From assembly GCF_019090165.1 (NCBI RefSeq), contig NZ_JAHRIB010000045.1, positions 24,233 through 88,232 of the forward strand: a stretch of 64,000 nucleotides of DNA, given 5' to 3'. The notes under the pieces are model-generated. The model was not told where the DNA came from. It saw only the letters and a program-made list of their open reading frames with translations, and made no database searches. Position 1 is the first letter of the stretch. Each line of letters begins with the position of its first letter. A program made the translations under genes and the position numbers. This document shows positions 8,536 through 17,903 of the stretch, in pieces. The stretch is from Streptomyces sp. BV286. Lineage in GTDB: Bacteria; Actinomycetota; Actinomycetes; Streptomycetales; Streptomycetaceae.

Positions 8536-10035
8536 ATGCGCTCTGCGCCGCCCCGGCGCCGGTTGTTCGCCGGCCTGCTGCTCGCCCCCCTGCTCACCGG
8601 CTGCTTCGCCTCCGAGGGCGGTGACGCGTCCTCCGGCGGCTCGGCAGGCTCCCGGCTGAAGGTCGCGCTCGCCTTCCCGCCCGCCGAGAACCTCTCCCCG
8701 TACGGCGCCGACGCCACCCTCCTCAGCAGGCTCGGCGTCACCGAGGGCCTGACCCGGCTCGACGCCAACGGCGCCGCCGCTCCCGCGCTCGCCGAGTCGT
8801 GGCGCCGCGAGAACGACCGCGACTGGCTGTTCACCGTGCGGGACGCCGCGTTCCAGGACGGCACCGAGGTCACGCCGAAGGCCGTCGCCGCGTCCCTGAC
8901 CCGGGCCGCGGGCGCCGAGCCCCCGACCGCCGCCCTGTCCGGTGTCGAACTCACCGCCGAGGCGGCGGGCGGCCGGAACGTGCGGGTGAGCACCGCCGAC
9001 CCGGACCCCGCGCTGCCGCTGCGGCTGTCCAGCCCCGGCCTGGTCGTCCTGTCGGCCGAGGCGTACGCGAGGAAGGGCCGGGTCAGCCCGGTCGGCACCG
9101 CCACCGGCCCCTTCGAGCTCACCAAGGTCACCGGCGCCACCGCCGCCACCCTCGACCGCTTCGACGACTACTGGGGCGGCCGCGCCCAGGCCTCCGGCGT
9201 CGACGCGAGGTTCACAGCCGACGGCACCGCCCGGACCAACGCGCTGCGCACCGGCGAGGTCGACATCGCCGAGGCCGTGCCCGTCTCGCAGGCCGCCTCC
9301 CTCGACGAGGCCGCCCGCCGTGAGACGGCCACCACCCGCACCACGAGCGTCCTCCTGAACAGCAGGTCGGGCGCCTTCAAGGACCCGAGGACACGGGCCG
9401 CCGCCCGCGAGGCGATCGACACCTCCGTCTTCGCCAAGGACGTCTACGAGGGGCATGCCGGGCCCGGCGCCGGAATCTACGGGCCGGCCCTGACCTGGGC
9501 GGCCGACAAGAGGGTCGAACCGGTCGGCAGGGCACGGGCGGCGGCGGCCGACGGCACGCCGATCACCGTGGCCACGTACGACAACCGGCCCGAACTGCCC
9601 GAGGTCGCGCAGGTGCTGAAGCAGCAGCTGGACAATGCGGGTTTCAGGGTCGAGCTGGAGGTGCGCGAGTACTCCCGGCTGGAGAGCGACGCGCTGGCCG
9701 GGAAGTTCGACGCGTTCGTCTCCGCCCGCAACACCATGCTCGACACCGGCGACCCCGTCTCCATCCTCGCCGGCGACTACACGTGCGACGGCAGCTACAA
9801 CCTGGCGCAGCTGTGCGACCGGACGGTCGACAAGGCCGTCGCCGAGGCCGGGAAGGTCACCGACACCGCGAGGCGGCAGGACGCGGCGATGACCGCCGAA
9901 GCGGCGATTCTCGGCACGGACGCCGTCGTGCCGCTGGTCCACCAGCGGATCATCACCGGGGTGGGCGCCAAGGTGCGCGGTGTGCTGCTCGACCCGTACG
10001 AGCGCAGCCTCGTCGGCGTCGGCACGCGCCGCTGA
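8536..10035 (+). CDS. Family 5 (peptide/nickel-type) ABC substrate-binding lipoprotein
   Basis: A 499-residue lipoprotein. Signal RRRLFAGLLLAPLLTGC has its lipobox Cys at residue 23. The mature part follows the SBP_bac_5 fold: LKVALAFPPAENLSPYG, the DGAEV-like segment FQDGTEVTPKAVAASL, and a C-terminal lobe with GTDAVVPLVHQRIITGVG. Such proteins bind oligopeptides, nickel chelates or related ligands. It is an orphan: no permease or ATPase genes flank it, and a strong terminator follows. It therefore either feeds a transporter encoded elsewhere or acts in sensing. GAAGAG precedes the ATG. Confidence 0.88.
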   Translation: MRSAPPRRRLFAGLLLAPLLTGCFASEGGDASSGGSAGSRLKVALAFPPAENLSPYGADATLLSRLGVTEGLTRLDANGAAAPALAESWRRENDRDWLFTVRDAAFQDGTEVTPKAVAASLTRAAGAEPPTAALSGVELTAEAAGGRNVRVSTADPDPALPLRLSSPGLVVLSAEAYARKGRVSPVGTATGPFELTKVTGATAATLDRFDDYWGGRAQASGVDARFTADGTARTNALRTGEVDIAEAVPVSQAASLDEAARRETATTRTTSVLLNSRSGAFKDPRTRAAAREAIDTSVFAKDVYEGHAGPGAGIYGPALTWAADKRVEPVGRARAAAADGTPITVATYDNRPELPEVAQVLKQQLDNAGFRVELEVREYSRLESDALAGKFDAFVSARNTMLDTGDPVSILAGDYTCDGSYNLAQLCDRTVDKAVAEAGKVTDTARRQDAAMTAEAAILGTDAVVPLVHQRIITGVGAKVRGVLLDPYERSLVGVGTRR

Positions 10036-10056
10036 CAGGCGGTTCCGGCACACGCG

Positions 10057-10092
10057 GAGGGGCCGCCGTCTCCCTGAAGACGGCGGCCCCTC
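10057..10092. terminator. Bidirectional terminator hairpin
   Basis: A perfect 15-bp stem (10057-10071 with 10078-10092) closes a six-base loop between the convergent binding-protein gene and the MFS gene. It has no long T-run, as is usual for Streptomyces, and should end transcription from both sides. Confidence 0.8.
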
Positions 10093-10106
10093 GGCTTGTG
10101 GCGGAC

Positions 10107-11618
10107 TCACATGTGGACGACCTGTGCGGCGTCCGGGTCCTGCTCGGGGACCCCGCGGCGGTAGAGCAGGAAGGCGATCACCGCGCCCGCGAGGAAGAAG
10201 CCGGCCGACCACCAGAAGGCGGTGGTGTAGCTCTCGATCGTCGACCGGGCCCGGACCATCGGGTCGGTCGCGTCCTTGCCGGACAGGTAGCCGGTCGCGG
10301 CACTCGCGGCGAGGGTGTTCAGGAGCGCGGTACCGATGGAACCGCCCACCTGCTGCATGGTGTTCACCGTCGCCGAGGCGACCCCCGCGTCCTCCGCCGC
10401 GACCCCGCTCGTGGCCAGGGCCATCGCGGGCGGCATCACGATGCCGAGGCCGGCGCCGATCAGGATCAGCTGCGGCAGCACGGCGGTCGAGAAGTCGGAG
10501 TCGACCCCGATTCCGGTCAGCCAGGCCATCGCGACCGCGGCGAGCGCGAAGCCGGCCGGGATGACGGCCTTCGGTCCGATGCGCGGCACCAGGACCGTGG
10601 TCGACACCTGCGCCATGACCATCAGGGCCGCCATCATCGGCAGGAAGGCCACACCGGTCTTCGTCGGGCTGAAGCCCAGGTTCAGCTGCAGGTAGTAGGT
10701 GAGGAAGAGGAAGACGCCGAACATGCCCGCACCGGTCACCAGGACGGCGATGAACGAGGCCGCGCGGGTACGGTCCAGCAGGACACGCATCGGCAGCAGC
10801 GGGTGCGCGGAGCGGGTCTGCCACCAGCCGAACACCGTCAGGAGTACTCCGCCCGCCACCAGGAAGCCCCAGGTCTCGGGTGAGGTCCAGTCGTGGGTCT
10901 CGGCGTTGGAGAACCCGTAGACCACGGAGAACAGACCGGCGGAGACCAGCAGCGCGCCCGGCAGGTCCAGCTTGGAGTTCGCGGCGTCGCGGTGGTTGTT
11001 CAGCAGGACCCAGCCGCCGGCGAAGGCGACGACTGCGAAGACGATGTTGACGTACAGGGTCCAGCGCCAGTCCAGCGCGTCCGTCAGCACACCGCCGAGC
11101 AGCAGTCCGAGCGCGCCGCCCGCACCGGCGATGGCGCCGTACACGCTGAACGCCTTGGCGCGTTCCTTGGCGTCGGTGAACGTCGTGTTCAGCAGGGAGA
11201 GCGCGGCGGGTGCGAGGAGGGCGCCGAAGACACCCTGCAGGGCGCGCGCGGTGACCAGCATGCCGAAGCTGTTCGCCGCGCCGCCGAGCACGGAGGCTCC
11301 GGCGAACCCGGCGACACCGATGAGGAAGGCGGGCTTGCGCCCGAAGAGGTCGGCGATCCGGCCGCCGAGCAGGAGCAGCGAGGCGAAGGCGAGGGCGTAC
11401 GCCGTGACGATCCACTGCCGGTTGCCGTCGGAGAAGCCGAGGTCGGCCTGGGCCGACGGCAGCGCGATGTTCACGATGGTCGCGTCCAGCACCACCATCA
11501 GCTGCGCGATGCCGATGATCGAGAGGATCCACCACCGGTTCGCCGCCGGGGCGGCCGTGCCCGGTGAGTCCGGCGCGCCCTTGCGGGCGCCTTCGGACAG
11601 GGTCTGGGTCTTGGACAT
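10107..11618 (-). CDS. MFS drug exporter, DHA2 (EmrB/QacA) family, 14 TM
   Basis: A 503-residue multidrug-type H+ antiporter. The N-terminus is cytoplasmic, TM1 contains the family motif LDATIVNIALPSAQADLGF, and motif A lies between TM2 and TM3 (GGRIADLFGRKPAF). The length and hydrophobicity pattern fit 14 membrane helices. Substrate unknown. Two palindromes of the TetR-operator kind flank its promoter at 11666-11724, yet no regulator gene adjoins, so its repressor is probably encoded elsewhere. It ends against the terminator at 10057-10092. Confidence 0.92.
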   Translation of the reverse strand: MSKTQTLSEGARKGAPDSPGTAAPAANRWWILSIIGIAQLMVVLDATIVNIALPSAQADLGFSDGNRQWIVTAYALAFASLLLLGGRIADLFGRKPAFLIGVAGFAGASVLGGAANSFGMLVTARALQGVFGALLAPAALSLLNTTFTDAKERAKAFSVYGAIAGAGGALGLLLGGVLTDALDWRWTLYVNIVFAVVAFAGGWVLLNNHRDAANSKLDLPGALLVSAGLFSVVYGFSNAETHDWTSPETWGFLVAGGVLLTVFGWWQTRSAHPLLPMRVLLDRTRAASFIAVLVTGAGMFGVFLFLTYYLQLNLGFSPTKTGVAFLPMMAALMVMAQVSTTVLVPRIGPKAVIPAGFALAAVAMAWLTGIGVDSDFSTAVLPQLILIGAGLGIVMPPAMALATSGVAAEDAGVASATVNTMQQVGGSIGTALLNTLAASAATGYLSGKDATDPMVRARSTIESYTTAFWWSAGFFLAGAVIAFLLYRRGVPEQDPDAAQVVHM

Positions 11619-11665
11619 GGGAGCACCACTCCAGGGAAAGTTCGCTCGGAACGGAGAGTACGTAA

Positions 11666-11724
11666 ACGAAACTGTTTCGTACTCTTCGAGGTTAGACCAC
11701 TTTCATCGAAACGACAAAGTTTCG
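11666..11724 (-). promoter_or_regulatory. MFS promoter with two inverted-repeat operators
   Basis: On the minus strand, TTGTCG (11717-11712), 17 nt, then TAACCT (11694-11689) form a promoter. One palindrome, CGAAAC-N6-GTTTCG (11707-11724), covers the -35. A second, ACGAAACTGTTTCGT (11666-11680, perfect 7-1-7), covers the expected start of transcription. This is the layout of a TetR-repressed exporter promoter. Confidence 0.7.
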
Positions 11725-11812
11725 CTAGCGAGAGGGGCGTCACATCCGGGGCGGCGGGCCCCGACGTCCGGCTCTGAGCGGCCCGGCGGGCCCGGTGCCC
11801 CTCCCTGGGCTC

Positions 11813-14671
11813 CTACTGCATCTGCCGGCGCACCAGCTCGTGCAGTCGCCCGCCGGTGTCCGCCAGCAGCTGGGCGGGAGGGCCCTGCTGGGCGATCCGG
11901 CCGTCCTCCATCACGATGACGCGATCGGCGTCCATGACCGTGGAGAGTCGGTGCGCGATCACCACGCGGGTGGCATCCAGCGCGCGGGTGCTCTCGATGA
12001 CCGTGCGCTGTGTCTCGTTGTCGAGGGCGCTGGTCGCCTCGTCGAAGAAGAGGATGCGCGGCCGGCGGATCAGCGCCTGGGCGATCATCAGGCGCTGCCG
12101 CTGGCCGCCGGAGATCGCGCCGCTGCCCGCCACGATGGTGTGCAGCCCCATCGGCATGAGCTTGATGTCCTCGGCGAGCCCCGCCATCTCCGCGGCGGCC
12201 ATCGCCTCCTCGGGCGTGTACGGCTCCGTGCCGCAGATGACGTCCAGGATCGAACCGGTGAAGGGCTGCGCGTGCTGGAGCACCACACCGCACTGGCGGC
12301 GTACGGCCGACTGGTCGAGCGCGGCCAGGTCCTGGCCGTCGTAGAGCACACTGCCCGACACCGGCCGGTCGAAGCCGATGAGCAGGCGCAGCAGGGTGGA
12401 CTTGCCGCAGCCGCTGGGGCCGACGACCGCCACGAACTCGCCGGGCCGGATCGCGAACGACACGTCGTCGAGGACCAGCGGCCCGTCGTCGGTGTACCGG
12501 AAGGACAGCTTCTTCGCCTCGATGGCACCGGACAGCTCGGCGGGACGCGTGCTCGCCACGCGCACCTCGGGCGTCGCGTCGAGAACCGGCTTGATCTCCT
12601 CGAACATCGGCAGCGCGGCGACCATCGACACGAAGGAACCCGTCAGCTGGGTCACCGAGGTCAGCAGCATGGTCATCGAGGTGTTGAACGTCAAAAAGGC
12701 CGCGGCCGACAGCGACCCCCGCGCGGGCCCCGCCAGCAGCATGAACATGATGAGCGAACACAGCGGCAGGTACACCGAGCCCAGCACCGTCGTGAGGTTC
12801 TTGATCCGCCCCACCCGCTGCTGGAGTTCACGGCTGCGCGCGAACTCCCCCGCCCAGGCCGCGTACGCGTAGTTCTCCGCCGCCGCGACCCGCAGCTTCG
12901 GCAGGCCCCGCAGGGTCTGGAAGGCCTGGTTGTTGAGCTTGTTGCTCAGCACGATCAGCCGGCGCTGCCAGCGCACCTGCCAGAGGCCGAGCCCGAGGAA
13001 AACCGTGGCGATCACCACGAGCATGCCGATCGCGGCGAGCGCCAGGGGGACGCTGAACCAGAGCAGGATGCCCAGGTTCATCGCGCCGACCGTGACCGAC
13101 TGGACCACGACGGGTCCGACGCCCGCCATGAGGCGGCGGATGGCGCTGATACCCATGGCGGCACTGGCCAGTTCACCGGTGGAGCGGGAGGTGAAGAACT
13201 TCGTGGGCAGCCGCAGCAACCGGTCCCACACCGCCGGTTGCAGTGTCGCCTCGATACGGCCCTCCAGCCGCAGCATGGTGAGGTTCTGCATCAGCATGAA
13301 CGCCGCCGACACCACGCCGGCGATCATGATGGCCAGGCAGAGCTGGACGATCAGCGTCTCCTGGGCCTTGGGGACGAACTCGCCCAGCACCTGGCCCGTC
13401 GCGATCGGCACCAGCGCGCCGAGCGCCACCGTCACCAGACCGCTGATCGCGAGGTTGCGCATGTCCCCGCCGGTGCCCCTGAGGCTGAAGCGCAGCAGCC
13501 GCAGCGGACTAAGCCCGCGCTCGGGCAGCGGCCGGTAGAACATCACCGCACGCGGCTCGAACTCCGCCGCGTTGGCCTTCTCGACCGGCGTCTCCCGGCC
13601 GCTCGACGGATGGACCGCCGCATAGCCGCCGCGCCGCCACAGCAGCGCGACCGGAGTGCCCGACGCGACCCGGTGTCCGACGAGCGGGCCCACGTCGTCG
13701 TGCCACCAGCGCCCGTCGAGGCGCACCGCACGCGCCCGGACCCGGGAGGCGAGCGCGATCCGCTCGACCGGGTCGAGACGGTCGCTCTCCGCGCCGCCCC
13801 GCGCGGGGTCCGCGAGGGTGATCCCGGCCGCGCGGGCGACCAGCACGCAGGCCGCATACGTGGCATCGGCGTCGGCCGCGCCCGGACGGGACCCCGGGCT
13901 CTTGGATATGGACGCCAGCAGGGTGCGGTCGGCCTGGGCGCGGACCGCCTCACCCGCCTTGATGCCCGCGGCCGTCCGGTTCTCGTGCGAGCGCTCCAGC
14001 TGTTCGATCCAGCGGTCGAGCGTGGCCAGCAGCCGGTACTGCTGGTCGACCATCGCCTGCCACATCGCCGGGTCGACCAGCAGGTCCGCCGCGGCCTCGG
14101 CGCCGTACAGGGAGCCGTACTGCACGCTGCCCGGCGGCACCTGCATCCACAGGACGTCGTCGTCGGTCGGCGCCGCGTCCCTCTCGGTCGCGAGGGGGGC
14201 CTCGAACAGGATGGCGAGGCCCCGGCCGACGCCGAGGGAGAGGGCGTACTCCAGCGGGCTGGTGGCGGGCGGAACGTACTGGGGATTGCCGTACGCGTCG
14301 TACGTCCAGGTGTCGGTCTGCGGGGGCCGGTGCAGCTCGCGCAGTTCGACGCGGCGCAGGACGCACTGGCGCAGCGGTCTGCCGACGAGCGTGTGCTGGG
14401 GTCCCGCGACCGGGCCGAGCAGCAGCGAGCCCGCTTCGAGCCGGCCGAGGTGGTGCCAGTGGCCCTGCTGGGCCGCGTCCACGGCGAACAGGTCCATGGC
14501 CCCGGCCGCGACGAGCCACAGGACGTGCGGCCCTTCGAGATCCAGCCGGGTGAGGCCCGAGCCGTCGACCGGGGTGCCCATGCCGCCGAGCGCGCCGAGC
14601 ACGTAGTCGCCCTCGCCGACGGGCTGCTGGTGCTGTTGCTGTTGCTGGTTCTGCGGGTACGGGGACGTCAT
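11813..14671 (-). CDS. NHLM-type peptide export ABC protein without peptidase
   Basis: A 952-residue fused membrane/ATPase protein of the NHLM (nitrile-hydratase-leader microcin) export class. A Gln-rich start leads into an N-terminal region of about 350 residues that has no C39 motif and may be a degenerate regulatory domain. An ABC exporter membrane domain (about 400-690) and an ATPase follow: Walker A GPSGCGKST, signature SGGQRQRL, Walker B ILFFDEATSALD. All catalytic residues are intact. It starts one base after the stop of the C39 ABC gene, so it is the last gene of the operon. Expected partner: the C39 ABC protein and HlyD adaptor, forming one exporter for the peptide at 17904. Confidence 0.88.
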   Translation of the reverse strand: MTSPYPQNQQQQQHQQPVGEGDYVLGALGGMGTPVDGSGLTRLDLEGPHVLWLVAAGAMDLFAVDAAQQGHWHHLGRLEAGSLLLGPVAGPQHTLVGRPLRQCVLRRVELRELHRPPQTDTWTYDAYGNPQYVPPATSPLEYALSLGVGRGLAILFEAPLATERDAAPTDDDVLWMQVPPGSVQYGSLYGAEAAADLLVDPAMWQAMVDQQYRLLATLDRWIEQLERSHENRTAAGIKAGEAVRAQADRTLLASISKSPGSRPGAADADATYAACVLVARAAGITLADPARGGAESDRLDPVERIALASRVRARAVRLDGRWWHDDVGPLVGHRVASGTPVALLWRRGGYAAVHPSSGRETPVEKANAAEFEPRAVMFYRPLPERGLSPLRLLRFSLRGTGGDMRNLAISGLVTVALGALVPIATGQVLGEFVPKAQETLIVQLCLAIMIAGVVSAAFMLMQNLTMLRLEGRIEATLQPAVWDRLLRLPTKFFTSRSTGELASAAMGISAIRRLMAGVGPVVVQSVTVGAMNLGILLWFSVPLALAAIGMLVVIATVFLGLGLWQVRWQRRLIVLSNKLNNQAFQTLRGLPKLRVAAAENYAYAAWAGEFARSRELQQRVGRIKNLTTVLGSVYLPLCSLIMFMLLAGPARGSLSAAAFLTFNTSMTMLLTSVTQLTGSFVSMVAALPMFEEIKPVLDATPEVRVASTRPAELSGAIEAKKLSFRYTDDGPLVLDDVSFAIRPGEFVAVVGPSGCGKSTLLRLLIGFDRPVSGSVLYDGQDLAALDQSAVRRQCGVVLQHAQPFTGSILDVICGTEPYTPEEAMAAAEMAGLAEDIKLMPMGLHTIVAGSGAISGGQRQRLMIAQALIRRPRILFFDEATSALDNETQRTVIESTRALDATRVVIAHRLSTVMDADRVIVMEDGRIAQQGPPAQLLADTGGRLHELVRRQMQ

Positions 14672-14672
14672 C

Positions 14673-16940
14673 TCATCGCTCCCTGACCAGCTCGGCGTAG
14701 GCGCCGCCGGCCGTCACCAGGGCGTCGTGACGCCCGCGTTCCACGATCGTGCCGTGCTGGAGGACCACGATCTCGTCGCTGTCGCGCACGGTGCTGAGCC
14801 GGTGCGCGATCACCACGCAGGCGCAGCCGCGCCTGCGCAGGTTGTCCATCACGAGCTGCTCGGTCTCCGCGTCCAGCGCGCTCGTCACCTCGTCGAGCAC
14901 CAGGATGCTCGGCCTGCGGACCAACGCCCGGGCGATCTCCAGGCGTTGACGCTGACCGCCGGAGAAGTTGCGGCCGTCCTGCTCGACCCGGCTCCGGACA
15001 CCGCCCGGGCGGCGCATCACCACGTCGTACAGCGCCGCGTCCTGCAGTGCGGCGACCACCGCCTCGTCCGGCACCGACGGGTCCCACAGGGCGATGTTGT
15101 CGCGGACCGAGCCCTCGAAGAGGAAGACGTCCTGGTCGACGAAGGAGACGGAGGACGCGAGCGCGCCACGCGGGATGTCCTCCAGCCGCTGCCCGTCGAT
15201 ACGGATCACGCCCTCCCAGGGCGCGTACAGACCCGAGATCAGCCTGGACACGGTCGACTTGCCGCTGCCGGAACCGCCCACGAGGGCGACCTGCTGCCCG
15301 GGGCCGACCGTCAGCGAGAACCCGGACAGCAGCGGCTTGTCGAGCGGGCTGTACCCGAAGGTGATGTTCTCCAGCTCGACATGGCCGTGCAGCCTGCGGG
15401 TGCTGTCACCGGCGCCGCGGCGTGAGTAGAGCGGATCGGCGGCGAAGTTCTCGACGTCCTTCAGACGGGCCACGTCGGCCGCGAAGTCCTGGATACGGCC
15501 CGCGACCCCGTTGAGCCGCGTGATCGGCGCGGTGAAGCGGGTCACCAGCGCCTGGAACGCGACGAGCAGCCCCACGGAGATGTGCCCCTCCACGGCCCGC
15601 ATCCCACCGATCCACAGGATCAGGGCGCTGTTGAGCGTCGCCAGCGTCGGCGCGACGACCCCCAGCCAGGCCGTCGGCACGCCGAGGCGCTGCTGCTCCT
15701 CCAGCGTGGTGGCGTGCTGCCCCGCCCACTTGCGGAAGTAGCCGTCCTCGCCGCCGGTCGCCTTCATCGTCTCGATCAGCTGAAGGCCGGTGTACGCGGT
15801 GGTCGTCAGCCGTGCGTTGTCGGCGCGCAGCTTCGCCGTACGGGTCGCGCGCAGCCGGATCACGACCCGCATCGCCACCACGTTGAGCAGGGCGACGCCG
15901 ATGCCCACGGCCGTGAGCTGCGGATCGTAGGTGTAGAGCAGCACGGCGTACAGGACCACGACGACGGCGTCCACGCCCGCCGCCGCGAGGTCCCGGGCCA
16001 GCGTCTCGGCCACCGCGTCGTTGGACTGGAGCCGTTGCACCAGGTCGGCGGGGCTGCGCTGGGAGAAGAAGGTGACCGGCAGGCGCAGCAGGTGCCGGAG
16101 GAACTTCGCGCTGCTGAGCGTGGAGGAGATGAGGCGGCCGCGCAGCAGGTTCGCCTGTTGCAGCCAGGTCAGCACCACCGTCAGCAGCACGCTCGCGCCC
16201 ATCGACGCGAACAGCACCCCGAGCAGCGAGGTCTGCCCGCCGATGAGGAACATGTCGATGTACGTACGGCTGAGCGCGGGCACCGCGGCGCCGACCGCCA
16301 CCAGCAGCAGGCTGGCCAGCACGGCCGCGGGCATGGTGCCCGAGGTGCCGCGCAGACGGGCCGGCATGGCGCCCATGACCCCGGGCCTGCGGCCGCCCTT
16401 CTCGAAGTCGGGCCCCGGCTCCAGGACCAGCACGACACCCGTGAAGCTGGTGTCGAAGTCCTCCATCGGGATGAAACGGCGGCCCTTGCCGGGGTCGTTG
16501 ATGTGCACCCCGCGCCGGCCGAAGCGGCGCCCCATCCCGTCGTAGACGACGTAGTGGTTGAACTCCCAGAACAGGATGGCCGGGGCCCGGACCTCGGCGA
16601 GCGCCGCCGTGTCCATCTGCATGCCCTTGGCCGTCAGCCCGTAACTGCGCGCCGCCTTCAGCAGGTTGCTTGCCCGCGAGCCGTCGCGCGAGACACCGCA
16701 GGCGATGCGCAGCTCCTCCAGCGGGATGTGCCGGCCGTAGTGACCGAGCACCATCGCGAGAGAGGCCGCGCCGCACTCGACGGCCTCCATCTGGAGGACG
16801 GTGGACGTACGGACGCTCTTGCCCCGGCCCTTGGGGACCTTGGCCCTCGGCGGCGTGGCGCGGCGACGGCCCCGTACCGGAGGCGGCACGCGCGGTTCCG
16901 CGGTGTCCGGGGCGGACGCGGTGTCGTGGGGTGCGCTCAC
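14673..16940 (-). CDS. NHLM-type C39 peptidase/ABC exporter
   Basis: A 755-residue peptidase-containing ABC transporter. The N-terminal C39 domain (about 40-190) keeps the catalytic Cys (EAVECGAASLAMVLGHYG), His (FWEFNHYVVYDG) and Asp (INDPGKGRR), so it should cut leaders after double glycine. Six-helix membrane region (about 220-500), then ATPase with GGSGSGKST, FSGGQRQRLEIARAL and ILVLDEVTSALD. Start GTG 16940 overlaps the HlyD stop (GTGA); the frame continues upstream to 17042 but would overlap HlyD far more. Together with the HlyD and second ABC genes it should cleave and export the GG-leader peptide encoded upstream. Confidence 0.92.
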   Translation of the reverse strand: MSAPHDTASAPDTAEPRVPPPVRGRRRATPPRAKVPKGRGKSVRTSTVLQMEAVECGAASLAMVLGHYGRHIPLEELRIACGVSRDGSRASNLLKAARSYGLTAKGMQMDTAALAEVRAPAILFWEFNHYVVYDGMGRRFGRRGVHINDPGKGRRFIPMEDFDTSFTGVVLVLEPGPDFEKGGRRPGVMGAMPARLRGTSGTMPAAVLASLLLVAVGAAVPALSRTYIDMFLIGGQTSLLGVLFASMGASVLLTVVLTWLQQANLLRGRLISSTLSSAKFLRHLLRLPVTFFSQRSPADLVQRLQSNDAVAETLARDLAAAGVDAVVVVLYAVLLYTYDPQLTAVGIGVALLNVVAMRVVIRLRATRTAKLRADNARLTTTAYTGLQLIETMKATGGEDGYFRKWAGQHATTLEEQQRLGVPTAWLGVVAPTLATLNSALILWIGGMRAVEGHISVGLLVAFQALVTRFTAPITRLNGVAGRIQDFAADVARLKDVENFAADPLYSRRGAGDSTRRLHGHVELENITFGYSPLDKPLLSGFSLTVGPGQQVALVGGSGSGKSTVSRLISGLYAPWEGVIRIDGQRLEDIPRGALASSVSFVDQDVFLFEGSVRDNIALWDPSVPDEAVVAALQDAALYDVVMRRPGGVRSRVEQDGRNFSGGQRQRLEIARALVRRPSILVLDEVTSALDAETEQLVMDNLRRRGCACVVIAHRLSTVRDSDEIVVLQHGTIVERGRHDALVTAGGAYAELVRER

Positions 16941-17743
16941 GGCAGCAGCCAATCGATCGGGCGCTGGTCGTCCAGGCGGATCGAACCGGAGGCCACGACC
17001 ATGGAGTCGAGCCGGAACGGAGGGCCCTTCACGGACGACCACTTGTAGCCGGACTTCGTGCCGGACGACCGGTCGAGCCGGACGAGGACGGCCACGGGTC
17101 TGCCCTTCTCGGTGAACTGCTCGCCCAGCTGGCTGTCGCCGAGGAAGGCGGTGATCTGCTGCGCCGACTGGGCGGTCCGGTCGACGGACTTCACATGGCC
17201 GCGCAGCACCCCGTACTCCTGGGTCGGCACGGACTGGACGGTCAGGTCGACGGCGGCGTCCGAGGGAATAGCGGCGGCGTTCTCCGCGGGCACGTACACC
17301 GTCGCGTACAGCGGGTCGTCGGCGTCGGCGACCTTCTCCACGGCGGCGACGTTCGTGCCGGTGCTGACGATCGCCCCGATCGTCGCGGCGAGCCCGGTGA
17401 CCCGGCCCGCGGCGACGCTGCGCACGACCGTGTCGCCCTTCGCGGTGCGGACCTCGAGCACGGGAGCGTTCGCCCTGATCCGCCGGCCCTGTTCGGTGAG
17501 GACCGCGGTGACCTGACCGGAGACGGGGCTCTGCAGGAGGTAGCTGCCCTGGCCGTGGGTGAGGACGGCGGGCGCGCTCACGGTGGACGCCACGGAGCCC
17601 GTCACGGCCCAGACCGACGCGGCCGCCATGACGACGACCGTCACGGCCAGCACGAGCCAGCCCTGGGGACGGGCGAAGCGCACCGGCAGGTCGAGCTCCT
17701 CCGGCGACTGCAGTTTGGCGAGGGCCTGTTGGCGGAACTGCAC
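16937..17743 (-). CDS. HlyD-like adaptor of NHLM exporter
   Basis: A 268-residue membrane-anchored adaptor. The cytoplasmic N-terminus (FRQQALAKLQSPEELDLPV) is followed by one membrane helix (about 28-50, GWLVLAVTVVVMAAASVWAV) and an extracellular biotinyl-lipoyl-like barrel (SGQVTAVLTEQGRRI, then AGRVTGLAATIGAIVSTGTNV). The long coiled coil of Gram-negative HlyD is missing, as expected without an outer membrane. GTG start with GAGGGAAG in front. It opens the transporter part of the operon, 160 nt after the precursor stop, behind a hairpin. Confidence 0.87.
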   Translation of the reverse strand: MQFRQQALAKLQSPEELDLPVRFARPQGWLVLAVTVVVMAAASVWAVTGSVASTVSAPAVLTHGQGSYLLQSPVSGQVTAVLTEQGRRIRANAPVLEVRTAKGDTVVRSVAAGRVTGLAATIGAIVSTGTNVAAVEKVADADDPLYATVYVPAENAAAIPSDAAVDLTVQSVPTQEYGVLRGHVKSVDRTAQSAQQITAFLGDSQLGEQFTEKGRPVAVLVRLDRSSGTKSGYKWSSVKGPPFRLDSMVVASGSIRLDDQRPIDWLLP

Positions 17744-17844
17744 GGGTCTTCCCTCACCTGCGAGGAACTGGATGAGCGGCTCACGGGCGAGCCGAGTGGT
17801 TCACGGCACCCCCTGTGTGCGGGGTCCGCTCCATGGCACCCGTA

Positions 17845-17875
17845 AGTCCCGGAACCGCGAAACGGTTCCGGGACT
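17845..17875 (-). terminator. Attenuator hairpin between precursor and exporter genes
   Basis: A perfect 13-bp stem (17845-17857 with 17863-17875) with loop CGAAA lies between the peptide gene and the HlyD gene in the transcribed direction. Such a hairpin would let most transcripts stop after the precursor and some read through, or would protect the short precursor mRNA. Confidence 0.75.
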
Positions 17876-17903
17876 CACGGCACGTCATGCGATCACGGAG
17901 TGA

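Noticed and set aside
7912..11535. Minus-strand open frame of 1207 codons
   Set aside because: It spans the acetyltransferase, binding-protein and MFS genes in the wrong frame; composition is the Gly/Arg/Asp-rich type produced by antisense of GC-rich genes.
11795..14686. Plus-strand open frame of 963 codons opposite the NHLM ABC gene
   Set aside because: Arg/His/Gln-rich shadow; the minus-strand frame has ABC and membrane motifs.
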